From: JBHHYU01 sp046757725
Lineage (GTDB): Bacteria > Desulfobacterota > Binatia > UBA9968
Direction of reading: 5' to 3'
Assembly (NCBI GenBank): GCA_046757725.1
Contig: JBHHYU010000034.1
Coordinates: forward strand, 1-29,691
DNA: 29,691 bases
Under the pieces are notes generated by a model, which made no database searches, was not told the DNA's origin, and worked only from the letters and a program-made list of their open reading frames with translations. Numbering within the stretch: position 1 is the stretch's first letter; each line of letters opens with the position of its first letter. Position numbers and translations under genes: made by a program. Positions 7,813 through 16,561 of this stretch are shown in pieces.

Positions 7813-9042
7813 TTATCCGCTACTAGGAGACTTGGCCTCTAGGTTGGAGAAGATATGGCCAAGTTTGTTCTGTTTGGTGCGTAGATAGCCAATGTTGGAG
7901 TCACGTGGTGCCACCTCCAGGGGAACCCGCTGTACGACAGTTAACCCGTAACCCTGAAGACCAACGATTTTACGTGGGTTATTCGTCATCAAACGCAACC
8001 TTTTAACTCCCAGGTCCCGCAGTATTTGGGCTCCGATTCCATAGTCGCGAAGGTCTTCTTTAAATCCCAATTCCAGGTTAGCCTCCACGGTATCCCGACC
8101 TTGGTCCTGAAGGGCATAGGCCTTGATTTTATTGGTTAGCCCAATTCCTCTCCCCTCCTGGTGCATATAGACAAGAACACCTCGCCCTTCCTTATCAATC
8201 ATCCTAAGAGATTCACGAATCTGGTCCCCACAGTCACAACGCTCCGAACCAAAGACATCGCCGGTCAGACACTCGGAGTGCATCCGTACCAACACATTGT
8301 CTGAGTCCTGAATTTCATTTTGGACCAACGCCATATGTTCATAGGAATCCACGTTGTTGTTATAGACAATGACCTTATAATTCCCGCCCCCTGCCAAAGG
8401 AAAGACGGTCTCCCCAGAGCGCTTTACCAGGCACTCGCTACGTAGACGAAAGGCAATGAGATCAGCGACGGAGGCAATTTTGAGATTGTGCCTTCGTGCG
8501 AGTGTCTCAAGATGGGGCCTGGAAGCCTCTGATCCGTCGTCGTGCAAAATCTGACAGATGACTCCGGCGGGTTGAAGCCCGGCGAGGCGTACTAAATCCA
8601 TGGAGGCCTCAACCTGATGGGAGCGGACCAAGACCCCTCCCTTTCGGCCCTGGACCGGGAAAACATGGCCCGGTGTTTTGAGGTCAATGCGCCTTGCACC
8701 CTCGGCGACCACGGTCTTGATCGTCCGTGCCCGAGCCAGAGCAGAGGCCCCTAAACCTGGCTCTGTCCGGGCAACTATTAGCGCCCCAAAGGGATTACCG
8801 ACCGTAGAGCCACTCTCCTGCACCATCAAAGGAATCTGTAACTGCGTCATTCTTTCCTTTGTAAGGGTCACACAGACGAGCCCGCGACCGTGAAGCAGCA
8901 TAAAGTTAACGGCCTCTGGGGTAATCTTCTCAGCAGCCGTGCACAGGAAACCATCGCAGTCGGCCTCGTCCTCATCCACAAGGATAATCGTTTGACCACT
9001 ACGGATCTGCTCTATGATCTCTTCTATGGTAGAAAGGGCCAT
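7813..9042 (-). CDS. ribBA: RibBA: GTP cyclohydrolase II with a degenerate DHBP synthase domain
   Basis: The architecture is that of bifunctional RibBA: DHBP synthase (about 1-200) then GTP cyclohydrolase II (about 205-409). The C-terminal half looks intact: zinc ligands C258, C269 and C271 in C-x10-C-x-C, H-Q-E-G-R-G-I-G-L with Arg298, D-T-V-E-A-N, D-Y-G-I-G-A-Q and T-N-N-P-R-K. The N-terminal half keeps the fold and T-P-G-H-V-F-P, but the signature V-D-D-E-D-R-E-N-E-G-D-L reads V-D-E-D-E-A-D-C-D-G-F-L (22-33), so Arg, both Glu and the last Asp are changed to Ala27, Asp28, Asp30 and Phe32. The Asp of S-A-x-D-R is Ala103, and G-H-T-E-A reads H-Q-V-E-A (142-146). I infer a working GTP cyclohydrolase II and probably inactive DHBP synthase. 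The gene follows ribE. Confidence 0.93.
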   Translation of the reverse strand: MALSTIEEIIEQIRSGQTIILVDEDEADCDGFLCTAAEKITPEAVNFMLLHGRGLVCVTLTKERMTQLQIPLMVQESGSTVGNPFGALIVARTEPGLGASALARARTIKTVVAEGARRIDLKTPGHVFPVQGRKGGVLVRSHQVEASMDLVRLAGLQPAGVICQILHDDGSEASRPHLETLARRHNLKIASVADLIAFRLRSECLVKRSGETVFPLAGGGNYKVIVYNNNVDSYEHMALVQNEIQDSDNVLVRMHSECLTGDVFGSERCDCGDQIRESLRMIDKEGRGVLVYMHQEGRGIGLTNKIKAYALQDQGRDTVEANLELGFKEDLRDYGIGAQILRDLGVKRLRLMTNNPRKIVGLQGYGLTVVQRVPLEVAPRDSNIGYLRTKQNKLGHIFSNLEAKSPSSG

Positions 9043-9107
9043 GGCTTCTGCCCGATTAGATTTGAAAACTATGTTTTATAAACTTGCGGAGACTCAGATC
9101 CGAAACG

Positions 9108-9710
9108 CTACCTATGTCTAATCCTGCCCCTTAGAAACTGTCGAACGTATTTACCAATAATATCGGTTTCAATATTGACTTTATCACCAACCCTGCACCT
9201 GCGCAAATTAGTATGTTTCAGTGTAAACGGAATAATCGCAACAGAAAAACGCCGGTTCTTACATTCGTTGATTGTCAAACTGATGCCATCGACGGCAACG
9301 GACCCCTTAGGCACGATTAGGGAATAAAGAGCTGCCGGTACCTGAAATGAAAAAAAAGTAAATTCTTTTCTTCTTTCAATTTTCTCTGTAACACCGATCC
9401 CATCCACATGTCCGGTGACCAAATGACCCCCGAGGCGATCGCTCAATCGAAGAGGGCGCTCCAGGTTCACAGTGTCTCCCGGTCGAACCTCCCCCAAATT
9501 AGCCCGTTTCAGTGTTTCCGGAGAGACCTCGACCGTAAACCGGTGATTGCCCGTGTTAACCACCGTCAAGCAGATACCATTGACAGCAATACTGGAACCT
9601 AGAGGCATCTCTCTCAAGGGGATATGGGTATTTAGAGTCAAGATGCCCGATCCGCCACGCACCTGCCACTGGACAACCTCACCCACATCTTCAATAAGTC
9701 CCGTAAACAT
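9108..9710 (-). CDS. ribE: Riboflavin synthase, alpha subunit
   Basis: This enzyme disproportionates two molecules of 6,7-dimethyl-8-ribityllumazine into riboflavin and the pyrimidine precursor used by RibH. The 200 residues begin with the family start M-F-T-G-L-I-E-D-V-G and contain two tandem lumazine-binding barrels. The repeat signatures are G-S-S-I-A-V-N-G-I-C-L-T-V near residue 40 and K-G-S-V-A-V-D-G-I-S-L-T-I near 135. The first barrel ends G-G-H-L-V-T-G-H-V-D-G. The gene lies 71 bases after ribD and 65 before ribBA. Length and motifs are ordinary for the family. Confidence 0.96.
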   Translation of the reverse strand: MFTGLIEDVGEVVQWQVRGGSGILTLNTHIPLREMPLGSSIAVNGICLTVVNTGNHRFTVEVSPETLKRANLGEVRPGDTVNLERPLRLSDRLGGHLVTGHVDGIGVTEKIERRKEFTFFSFQVPAALYSLIVPKGSVAVDGISLTINECKNRRFSVAIIPFTLKHTNLRRCRVGDKVNIETDIIGKYVRQFLRGRIRHR

Positions 9711-9781
9711 AAAACCTGTCAGGAAAACGTTGTCTAACAGCTTTCAACCGACCCCGATTGCTGAAGGTCGATAACTGTAAT

Positions 9782-10873
9782 TTAAAGGTAACCTGAGATT
9801 AGAAAGTCGTTGCCGAGTTGCTTGATTTCCATATCTTTGATCCCTTTAGCGTGGCTTAACTGTTCGATTCCCATGGCTTCGACCATGGCCTTTCCCTCTC
9901 CTCCAATAATCTTAGGGCCATAAAAAAACAGGATCTTGTCCACGACTTTCGCCCTCAGGGCATAACTCGCCACCAGCGGTCCCCCTTCCACCATAACACT
10001 GATCAATCCCATCTTACCCAGTCTCTTTAGGATCGAGATAAGCCGGACACGTCCTCCGTCCAAGGGAAAGTTCCAAACTTGTGCCCCATAATTTTGGATT
10101 CTCTTTATTTTTTTTATTGGCGGACGAGAGCCGGTTACCAGAATCGTTTTTTCAGGCTCTCTTTGATGCAACAGACGGGCGGTTAGAGGAATACGTAGAT
10201 GACCATCGAGAATGACCCTCCACGGGTGGCGTCCTCCAGGAGACCGGCAAGTCAGTCTTGGGTCATCGGCAAGCACGGTCCCCACCCCTACCATAACCGC
10301 ATCGACCTGATTGCGTATGTGATGGACGTAGGCCCGGGATACCTTTCCGGTGATCCATTGGGACTCTCCTGTTGATGTGGCAATTTTCCCATCAAGAGAG
10401 GCGGCGAGTTTCAAGGTAACGAAGGGAATACGGCGAGTTATATATTTGCTGAAGGCTTCGTTAAGCCGCTGACATTCAGCTTCTAGAAAGCCAACCTGGA
10501 CTTGAACTCCTTGCCGTCTCAGCCTGTGGATTCCCCTTCCGGAGACGAGGGGGTTCGGATCCACCATGCCGGTGACTACCTTCTTAACACCAGCTCGTAT
10601 CACTGAGATGGTACAGGGGGGGGTTTTCCCTTCGTGGTTACAAGGCTCCAGGTTAAGGTACAATGTGGCCCCACGGGCCTTATCTCCCGCCTGTTTGAGG
10701 GCCACAATCTCCCCATGATCGCTCCCGGCAAACTTGTGATAACCCGTGCCGACGATCTTTCCGTTCCGGACCAGGACCGCCCCAACCATTGGATTGGGGC
10801 TCGTTCTTCCTGCACCTTTGAGGGCCAGGCGCAATGCCAGGCGCATATATCGTTTGTCAATATCATCTCCCAT
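9782..10873 (-). CDS. ribD: Bifunctional riboflavin deaminase-reductase RibD
   Basis: RibD deaminates the pyrimidine product of GTP cyclohydrolase II and then reduces its ribosyl side chain. The N-terminal deaminase domain has N-P-M-V-G-A-V, a zinc-binding H-G-E (where H-A-E is usual) and P-C-N-H-E-G-K-T-P-P-C. The C-terminal domain is of the DHFR-like RibD_C type, with K-L-A-A-S-L-D-G-K-I-A, S-Q-W-I-T-G and a V-E-G-G-P near the end. From the ATG at 10873 the product is 363 residues and overlaps the end of nrdR by 11 bases. A start at 10915 would add 14 residues and overlap nrdR further, and a Met at 10846 is also possible. Confidence 0.95.
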   Translation of the reverse strand: MGDDIDKRYMRLALRLALKGAGRTSPNPMVGAVLVRNGKIVGTGYHKFAGSDHGEIVALKQAGDKARGATLYLNLEPCNHEGKTPPCTISVIRAGVKKVVTGMVDPNPLVSGRGIHRLRRQGVQVQVGFLEAECQRLNEAFSKYITRRIPFVTLKLAASLDGKIATSTGESQWITGKVSRAYVHHIRNQVDAVMVGVGTVLADDPRLTCRSPGGRHPWRVILDGHLRIPLTARLLHQREPEKTILVTGSRPPIKKIKRIQNYGAQVWNFPLDGGRVRLISILKRLGKMGLISVMVEGGPLVASYALRAKVVDKILFFYGPKIIGGEGKAMVEAMGIEQLSHAKGIKDMEIKQLGNDFLISGYL

Positions 10874-11387
10874 CAGGATGCCGGATTCTCCTGGCTTTCC
10901 TTTTACCCCTGCCATCCTTGCTCGGGAGGCCTTTACGCTCCTCCAGAAGCTCCTCCAACTCTAGCATAAATTCATTGATGTCCTTGAATGAGCGATAAAC
11001 GGATGCAAAACGAACGTAGGCCACCTGATCGAGATCGTGAAGCTCCTGCATGGCAGCTTCGCCGATGACGGAACTTGCGATTTCCTTGTCTGCTCGTTCT
11101 TGAAGTCCTCGCTCTATTCGATCTGCCACAGTCTCAATGGTATTGATACTTACTGGACGCTTGTCGCAAGCACGCTTGAGGCCGCTGACGATCTTGATGC
11201 GGTCGTAATTCTCTCGCCTCCCATCCTTTTTCACTACCAAAGGCATCATTTCTTCGACTCGTTCATAAGTGGTAAAACGACGCGTACATTTCAGACATTC
11301 ACGCCGACGCCGGACCATATTACCATCTTTACTAATCCGCGAATCGATGACTCGATTCTCGGTCTCGCGGCAGAATGGGCACTTCAT
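10863..11387 (-). CDS. nrdR: Transcriptional repressor NrdR
   Basis: NrdR is the nucleotide-sensing repressor of ribonucleotide reductase genes. The N-terminal zinc ribbon has C3, C6, C31 and C34, with the conserved V-I-D-S-R and R-R-R-R-E-C-L-K-C-T-R-R-F-T-T-Y-E. The ATP-cone follows (about 46-136: V-V-K-K-D-G-R-R-E, A-Y-V-R-F-A-S-V-Y-R-S-F). The protein is 174 residues, some 15-20 longer than typical, because of a charged C-terminal tail that partly overlaps ribD. A good AGGA site lies before the ATG. It sits between glyA and ribD, as in Geobacter-like genomes; no nrd structural genes are in this window. Confidence 0.97.
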   Translation of the reverse strand: MKCPFCRETENRVIDSRISKDGNMVRRRRECLKCTRRFTTYERVEEMMPLVVKKDGRRENYDRIKIVSGLKRACDKRPVSINTIETVADRIERGLQERADKEIASSVIGEAAMQELHDLDQVAYVRFASVYRSFKDINEFMLELEELLEERKGLPSKDGRGKRKARRIRHPDGR

Positions 11388-11445
11388 GCTATTAGCCTTT
11401 TCCTGTCAACAAATCAGCTTTCACCCGGGGACTGATAGCTGAACG

Positions 11446-12714
11446 CTAGTCACCGACCACGTACTCTTTGGCCAACCGGTGAGGATAGACCGGAAACTTT
11501 TTACAGAGTTCACGGACATCGTCCGCAATCGACTTTAGAACCCTATCTTCACCCACATGATTTAAGGCGTGGAAGATAAAATCCGCGATGTTGGCCATCT
11601 CTATTTCCTTCATTCCCCGACTGGTAACGGCAGGCGTACCGATCCGGATACCACTCGTAACAAAAGGTGAACGGGTCTCGAAGGGGACAGTGTTTCTATT
11701 CACGGTTATCCTCGCTTTATCCAAAGTTTCCTGGGCCACTTTCCCCGTCAACTCCGACTTACGCAGGTCCACTAACATGAGATGGTTATCGGTTCCCCCC
11801 GAAACAAGCCGGTATCCCTTCTCCATCAGCGCGCTTGCCATGGCCTTGGCATTATTGATGATCTGTTGTTGATAGCGTTTAAAATCAGGTGCCAGTGCCT
11901 CTTTCAAGGCCACCGCCTTAGCCGCAATAATGTGCATGAGAGGACCTCCCTGAAGTCCTGGGAAGATTTTACTATTGATGGCTTTGGCGTGCTCCGACCG
12001 ACACATGACCATTCCGCCACGTGGCCCCCTCAGCGTTTTGTGGGTCGTCGTTGTCACGAAATCCGCATAAGGAACCGGGTTTGGGTGAAGTCCTGCTGCC
12101 ACCAATCCTGCGATATGGGCCATGTCCACCATGAGATAAGCCCCTACGTCATCGGCAATTTCACGAAACCTTTTGAAGTCGATGATCCTCGGGTAAGCAC
12201 TCGCCCCCGCGATAATCAACCGGGGCCGATGTTGCCGTGCAAGACAAGCCAAGGCATCGTAATCGAGAATGTCAGTCCCCTCTTGCACTCCGTACGGAAC
12301 GACGTGGTAGAGTATCCCCGAAAAGTTCACCGGGCTGCCCATAGAAAGATGCCCCCCATGGGCTAGGTTCATGCCAAGGTAACAATCCCCCGGTTTCAGG
12401 ACTGAAAAATAGACGCTCATATTCGCCTGGCTTCCGGAGTGAGGTTGGACATTAACATGATCAGCACCAAATAGCTCCTGGGCTCGACGGATGGCCAACG
12501 TTTCCACAATATCAACGAACTCACAACCGCCATAATACCTCCGTCCCGGATAGCCCTCTGCATACTTATTGGTCATAACAGAGCCTTGGGCTTCCAACAC
12601 CGCCTCGCTCACCACATTCTCCGATGCGATCAGTTCTAGATTGTGTTCCAGTCTGTTAGTTTCCTTCTGAATCGCGTCAAAGACATCCGGGTCCGTTTGT
12701 TTCAAGAAAGACAT
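11446..12714 (-). CDS. glyA: Serine hydroxymethyltransferase
   Basis: GlyA is a PLP enzyme that interconverts serine plus tetrahydrofolate with glycine plus 5,10-methylene-tetrahydrofolate in the cytoplasm. The 422 residues match the family throughout: L-I-A-S-E-N-V-V-S (28-36), the N-K-Y-A-E-G-Y-P-G-R-R-Y-Y-G-G stretch, V-D-M-A-H-I-A-G-L, and T-T-T-H-K-T-L-R-G-P-R-G-G with the PLP lysine at 226. GGAG lies 6 bases before the ATG. It is the second gene after the terminator that closes the fab unit, and probably shares a transcript with rpiB and nrdR. Confidence 0.98.
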   Translation of the reverse strand: MSFLKQTDPDVFDAIQKETNRLEHNLELIASENVVSEAVLEAQGSVMTNKYAEGYPGRRYYGGCEFVDIVETLAIRRAQELFGADHVNVQPHSGSQANMSVYFSVLKPGDCYLGMNLAHGGHLSMGSPVNFSGILYHVVPYGVQEGTDILDYDALACLARQHRPRLIIAGASAYPRIIDFKRFREIADDVGAYLMVDMAHIAGLVAAGLHPNPVPYADFVTTTTHKTLRGPRGGMVMCRSEHAKAINSKIFPGLQGGPLMHIIAAKAVALKEALAPDFKRYQQQIINNAKAMASALMEKGYRLVSGGTDNHLMLVDLRKSELTGKVAQETLDKARITVNRNTVPFETRSPFVTSGIRIGTPAVTSRGMKEIEMANIADFIFHALNHVGEDRVLKSIADDVRELCKKFPVYPHRLAKEYVVGD

Positions 12715-12810
12715 ATTTACTCCGTTAGGCTTCCATTTTCAGTATCAAGGAGCCAGAAGGAACGGAAGATACTCCGTATTCTAATTACAGGTTTTGCTTG
12801 CTCAGGCTCC

Positions 12811-13266
12811 TTATTTAATGTGCGTGCCGAGATCTTCTTCCAGTTGCGTAATCTTATTCAAACGACGCTGATGACGGCCCCCTAAAAACGGGGTTTGAAG
12901 CCAGATTTCAAGAATTTGCTTCGCCAGAGCTTTCTCGGTCGTCCCACCCCCCAAAACCAGGATGTTGGAATCGTTGTGCTCCCGGCACATCCGGGCCCCT
13001 TGAAGATCATGCACCAGGGCTGCGCGAATCCCAGGAAACTTATTAGCCAATATTGTCATGCCAATCCCAGTGGTGCAGATAAGAATGCCCCGTTCCGCCT
13101 CGCCCCTTGCCACTTTGAGGGCTACCCACCGACCAAAATCCGGGTAATCTACGGGCTCGCTCCCCTTAGGCCCCAGATCATCAAACTCGATTCCCCTAGA
13201 ACGGAGAATTTGTGTCAGAAAACCCTTAAGGTCCACTCCGCCATGGTCACTCCCTACAGCAATCAT
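12811..13266 (-). CDS. rpiB: Ribose-5-phosphate isomerase B
   Basis: RpiB interconverts ribose 5-phosphate and ribulose 5-phosphate; the latter is also the substrate for DHBP synthesis in the riboflavin pathway. From the ATG at 13266 the product is 151 residues and starts M-I-A-V-G-S-D-H-G-G, the normal family start. The catalytic Cys64 lies in I-C-T-T-G-I-G-M, where the usual sequence is C-G-T-G-I-G. His97 and N-D-S-N (98-101) are the phosphate-binding region. Two upstream starts (ATG at 13281, TTG at 13305) are possible. An AGGAG lies only one base before the 13266 ATG, so the exact start is uncertain by a few residues. Confidence 0.94.
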   Translation of the reverse strand: MIAVGSDHGGVDLKGFLTQILRSRGIEFDDLGPKGSEPVDYPDFGRWVALKVARGEAERGILICTTGIGMTILANKFPGIRAALVHDLQGARMCREHNDSNILVLGGGTTEKALAKQILEIWLQTPFLGGRHQRRLNKITQLEEDLGTHIK

Positions 13267-13285
13267 GCTCCTACGTCTCATGGGT

Positions 13286-13312
13286 TGCCGGTTAAGCCGA
13301 CCCAAACCGGCA
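13286..13312 (-). promoter_or_regulatory. Inverted repeat in the rpiB leader
   Basis: TGCCGGTT (13286-13293) and AACCGGCA (13305-13312) are perfect 8-base arms around an 11-base spacer, just upstream of rpiB and just downstream (on the minus strand) of the acpP terminator. This could be an operator or a leader hairpin for the rpiB-glyA unit. No T-tract follows, so I do not call it a terminator. Confidence 0.35.
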
Positions 13313-13336
13313 TACCGAAACCGTTCATTTTTCTAT

Positions 13337-13382
13337 AAAAAATCGCAGGAGCATGGCCCCTTCGCCACTGTCACTCCTGCGA
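13337..13382 (-). terminator. Rho-independent terminator after acpP
   Basis: On the minus strand TCGCAGGAG pairs perfectly with CTCCTGCGA across a 22-base loop region and is followed directly by six T. On the plus strand the arms are 13343-13351 and 13374-13382 and the tract is AAAAAA at 13337-13342. It ends the yceD-to-acpP unit about 100 bases after the acpP stop. Confidence 0.88.
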
Positions 13383-13478
13383 CTAGCTTTTTAGGGCAGG
13401 ACAGCTAAAGTTCCCTTCTGACATTACTCCAGCCGTCCGATGCCTATCCTCGGATTTCCTGTCCGATCGGGGAAGAAC

Positions 13479-13715
13479 TTACCTGTGGTTCTCGATGTAG
13501 CTAATGACGTCTTGGACTGTTTTGATTTTCTCCGCATCCTCATCAGAGATCTCCATCTCATACTCCTCCTCTAAGGCCATCACCAACTCCACGATATCCA
13601 AAGAGTCGGCCCCCAGATCCTCAATAAATGAGGCTGCAGGAATTACCTCGTCCTCGCTAACACCCAATTGTTCACAGACTATCTCTTTAACCCTGGCCTC
13701 CACGGATGATGCCAT
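13479..13715 (-). CDS. acpP: Acyl carrier protein
   Basis: This is the acidic four-helix carrier whose phosphopantetheine arm holds growing acyl chains in type II fatty acid synthesis. The 78 residues contain G-A-D-S-L-D, with Ser38 as the attachment site, followed by the highly acidic helix E-E-E-Y-E-M-E-I-S-D-E-D-A-E. A near-perfect AGGAGGTGA precedes the ATG, consistent with high expression. The gene is the last of its transcription unit. In most relatives fabF would follow immediately; here a terminator does. Confidence 0.98.
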   Translation of the reverse strand: MASSVEARVKEIVCEQLGVSEDEVIPAASFIEDLGADSLDIVELVMALEEEYEMEISDEDAEKIKTVQDVISYIENHR

Positions 13716-13742
13716 CGTCTCACCTCCTACTTAACTTTTCCC

Positions 13743-14486
13743 TTACATATAGAGTCCGCCATTAACATTGATAACCTCACCGGTAATGTAACCGGCGCCA
13801 GGCCCTACCAAGAAAGACACCACCGCCGCGACATCATCACAGCTCCCAAAGCGGCCCAGGGGTACGGAATGCAGAAGCTCTCCCTGAAGTTCTTCAGAGA
13901 GCTGAGCCGTCATTTCAGTCTCGATAAAGCCGGGGGCCACCGCATTGACTGTAATCCCGCGTGAGGCCAACTCCTGTGCCATCGCCTTGGTGAAACCAAT
14001 AATGCCTGCCTTTGACGTGGCATAAGCTGACTGCCCTTTGTTTCCCCTTTGCCCTACCACCGAGGTCAGGTTGACGATTCGACCATAACGCTCCCGAATC
14101 ATTCCCCTACACACAGCTTTAGTGCAATAGGCCGTTCCTTTGAGATTAACCCCAAGGACTCGAGCCCAGTCTTCCTCTTTGAGGCGAACCAATAGATTAT
14201 CAGATGTCACACCCGCATTGTTGACTAGAATATCAACTTTTTTGTGCTGGTCAACGATTTTTTTTATCGCCTCCTGCACTTGAGCGTCCTGGGCGATGTC
14301 AAAGGGACAGAGCTGACCCCAGCCCCCCTCCGACAGGAGCTGATTAAGTGTTGCCTCCGCCGCAATTCGATTCTCCCGGTAGTTGATTATAACCTTTGCC
14401 CCTAAATGCCCTAATTTAAGGGCTACGGCCCGTCCGATCCCCCGGCTTCCACCGGTAATCAAAGCGATCTGTCCTTTTAGTTCCAA
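13743..14486 (-). CDS. fabG: 3-oxoacyl-[acyl-carrier-protein] reductase
   Basis: FabG reduces 3-ketoacyl-ACP with NADPH in the first reductive step of fatty acid elongation. It is a classical short-chain dehydrogenase of 247 residues, with T-G-G-S-R-G-I-G at 11-18, N-N-A-G near 89-92 and the catalytic Ser142, Tyr155 and Lys159. The start is a TTG at 14486 inside the last codons of fabD, giving a 10-base overlap and likely translational coupling. The family start M-x-L-x-G-Q-x-A-L-I-T-G-G fits this site. Confidence 0.97.
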   Translation of the reverse strand: MELKGQIALITGGSRGIGRAVALKLGHLGAKVIINYRENRIAAEATLNQLLSEGGWGQLCPFDIAQDAQVQEAIKKIVDQHKKVDILVNNAGVTSDNLLVRLKEEDWARVLGVNLKGTAYCTKAVCRGMIRERYGRIVNLTSVVGQRGNKGQSAYATSKAGIIGFTKAMAQELASRGITVNAVAPGFIETEMTAQLSEELQGELLHSVPLGRFGSCDDVAAVVSFLVGPGAGYITGEVINVNGGLYM

Positions 14487-15433
14487 ATGCCCGGCTTAAT
14501 CCATTGGGAGCTTTCCAGGTCCCCAGGTACTTCAAAATTTTCCACTACTAAGTTTGGACTGATCCTTTTAATCAGACCTTTAAGCACTCTGCCTGGTCCG
14601 ATTTCAAGCGCATGATGACAATCCATGGTCTCCATTAGTTTTACCGATTCCTCCCATCGCACCGGACGAATCGCTTGCTCCACCAAAAGGGACTTAACTC
14701 TACCCCAGTCCGAGTTGAGGGTGGCTTCAACATTAGAGATGACCCCAACGGAAAACGGTTTTACAACAACATTCGCCAAAACCTTTTTTAGACCTTCGGA
14801 TGCCGGCATCATCAGAGGACAATGAAATGGAGCACTTACCGCTAGATCTAAAACCTTTTTCGCCCCACGTTCACGTGCCATTGGCATTGCCCGAAGTACA
14901 GCCGCCCGCACACCAGCAATTACAATCTGTCCCCCGCCATTAAAATTAGCCGGAGCGAGCACATCCCCCTGACTTGCCTCTTCACAGATCCGTTGAACAT
15001 CCTCGGCCTGTAGTCCAAGGACTACCGCCATCAGGCCTTCCCCTTCGGGAACAGCCTTCTGCATCAGTCTTCCTCTCTCTCGTACTATCCTGAGAGTATC
15101 CCCAAAGGCAAGGGCTCCGACGCAGATTAGCGCACTGTATTCACCCAGGCTGTGACCGGCAACACAATGGGGCTTGAGAGAACTCTCCGACTCAAGTACG
15201 CGAAGAGCAGCGATCGAGGCAGTAACGACAGCGGGCTGAGTGTACTCTGTACGCTTGAGATCTTCTTCAGGACCGTCAAAACAGAGGCGCCTTAAGGGTA
15301 ATCCTGAAAACTCCTCCGCTTCCATGAAGGTTTGTTTAGCCACCTCAAATTCGTCATAGAGAACTTTCCCCATCCCCACATGTTGGGAACCCTGCCCGGG
15401 AAATACAAAGGCAACCCTAGCCCTTTCCCCCAT
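14477..15433 (-). CDS. fabD: Malonyl-CoA-ACP transacylase
   Basis: FabD transfers malonyl from CoA to ACP to supply chain-extender units. The 318 residues show F-P-G-Q-G-S-Q at the start, the nucleophile Ser95 in G-H-S-L-G-E-Y, Arg120 in R-G-R-L-M-Q, and His204 in A-P-F-H-C-P-L-M. The ATG at 15433 is preceded by GAGGG at good spacing and lies within the end of plsX (17-base overlap). In most clusters of this type fabH lies between plsX and fabD; here there is no space for it. Confidence 0.98.
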   Translation of the reverse strand: MGERARVAFVFPGQGSQHVGMGKVLYDEFEVAKQTFMEAEEFSGLPLRRLCFDGPEEDLKRTEYTQPAVVTASIAALRVLESESSLKPHCVAGHSLGEYSALICVGALAFGDTLRIVRERGRLMQKAVPEGEGLMAVVLGLQAEDVQRICEEASQGDVLAPANFNGGGQIVIAGVRAAVLRAMPMARERGAKKVLDLAVSAPFHCPLMMPASEGLKKVLANVVVKPFSVGVISNVEATLNSDWGRVKSLLVEQAIRPVRWEESVKLMETMDCHHALEIGPGRVLKGLIKRISPNLVVENFEVPGDLESSQWIKPGIWN

Positions 15434-16541
15434 CTTTTCCCTCTTTTCCTTCGCCTTCAGAATCCGGCTTTTCGCTGAAGGTTTCGATTTTCGATTTAAT
15501 CTGGTGCCAGATTCGACGCGGGAGTTTATCCCCTTTCATTTCTTCTCTCTCACCCAAATCTGCCAGCATTTTAGTAATATGCCGGTTGACATCTTGAGTG
15601 ACTGCTTCCTTTGCCACGCGGATGGCATTTTTAATAGCCTTCGGGTCGGACCCACCGTGTGCAACGATGGCGACCCCATCCAAACCCAGTAAAGGAGCTC
15701 CACCATACTCCGCATAATCAAGACGGGCGGCCGCCTGAAGAATGGACTTCCGACTCAGGAGATAACCAAGGCGACTCGACAGGTTTTGTTGAAAAGCTTC
15801 TTTCAGCACTCCCAGAACAAAGCTCGCGATCCCTTCCATGGTTTTGAGGGTCACATTGCCGATAAAACCATCACAGACCACCACATCCACTCCCCCCCGA
15901 CAAATATCTCTCCCTTCCACATATCCTATATAGTTGACTGAGGTAGACGAAATCAGCTCACTCGCCGTTCTGGTCAACTCGTTCCCTTTGGCTTGTTCCT
16001 CACCATTGCTCAATACTCCTACCCGGGGTCGGGAGATACCCAGAACTCTCTCTGCATAGATGGAGCCCATGAGGCCAAACTGAACAAGATGACGCGGCTT
16101 ACAGCCAACGTTTGCTCCGGCGTCGATAATCACGGTCCCCTTACTCAGAGCCGGAACAACCACTAGTATAGCCGGCCTTTCCACCTGCGGCAGATTCCCT
16201 AAAAGAAACATCCCCGTCGCCATCATGGCCCCGGAGTTTCCCGCGCTAACCACAGCTTGCACTTCCCCCCGCTTCATCAGGTCAAATGCCACCTTCATCG
16301 AGGAATCCCTTTTCTTGAGTGCAGTACTAGGAGATTCGCTCATGGCCACTGTCTGGGAAGCAGGAACGACATCGAGAGAGGATTTTCCCGGCGTGTGGCG
16401 CCCTAACTCTTGCTCTACCAAATCTTTCTGCCCTACCAGAACTATCTGAACTCCAAGCTCCTTAAAGGCGGAGAGTGCACCTTCCACCACAGCAGCAGGT
16501 GCACGGTCACCTCCCATGGCATCAACAGCGATTTTGATCAT
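15417..16541 (-). CDS. plsX: Phosphate acyltransferase PlsX
   Basis: PlsX makes acyl-phosphate from acyl-ACP, feeding PlsY in phosphatidic acid synthesis at the inner face of the membrane. From the ATG at 16541 the product is 374 residues and starts M-I-K-I-A-V-D-A-M-G-G-D, the family signature. Other markers are S-A-G-N-S-G-A-M-M-A near 100, I-D-A-G-A-N-V-G-C-K and A-H-G-G-S-D-P-K-A-I-K-N-A. A TTG two codons upstream is an alternative start. The last 30 residues are charged and Gly/Glu/Lys-rich, longer than usual. It follows rpmF by about 20 bases. Confidence 0.97.
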   Translation of the reverse strand: MIKIAVDAMGGDRAPAAVVEGALSAFKELGVQIVLVGQKDLVEQELGRHTPGKSSLDVVPASQTVAMSESPSTALKKRDSSMKVAFDLMKRGEVQAVVSAGNSGAMMATGMFLLGNLPQVERPAILVVVPALSKGTVIIDAGANVGCKPRHLVQFGLMGSIYAERVLGISRPRVGVLSNGEEQAKGNELTRTASELISSTSVNYIGYVEGRDICRGGVDVVVCDGFIGNVTLKTMEGIASFVLGVLKEAFQQNLSSRLGYLLSRKSILQAAARLDYAEYGGAPLLGLDGVAIVAHGGSDPKAIKNAIRVAKEAVTQDVNRHITKMLADLGEREEMKGDKLPRRIWHQIKSKIETFSEKPDSEGEGKEGKDGGKG

Positions 16542-16561
16542 AGACAAGAAATGGGCTTGGG

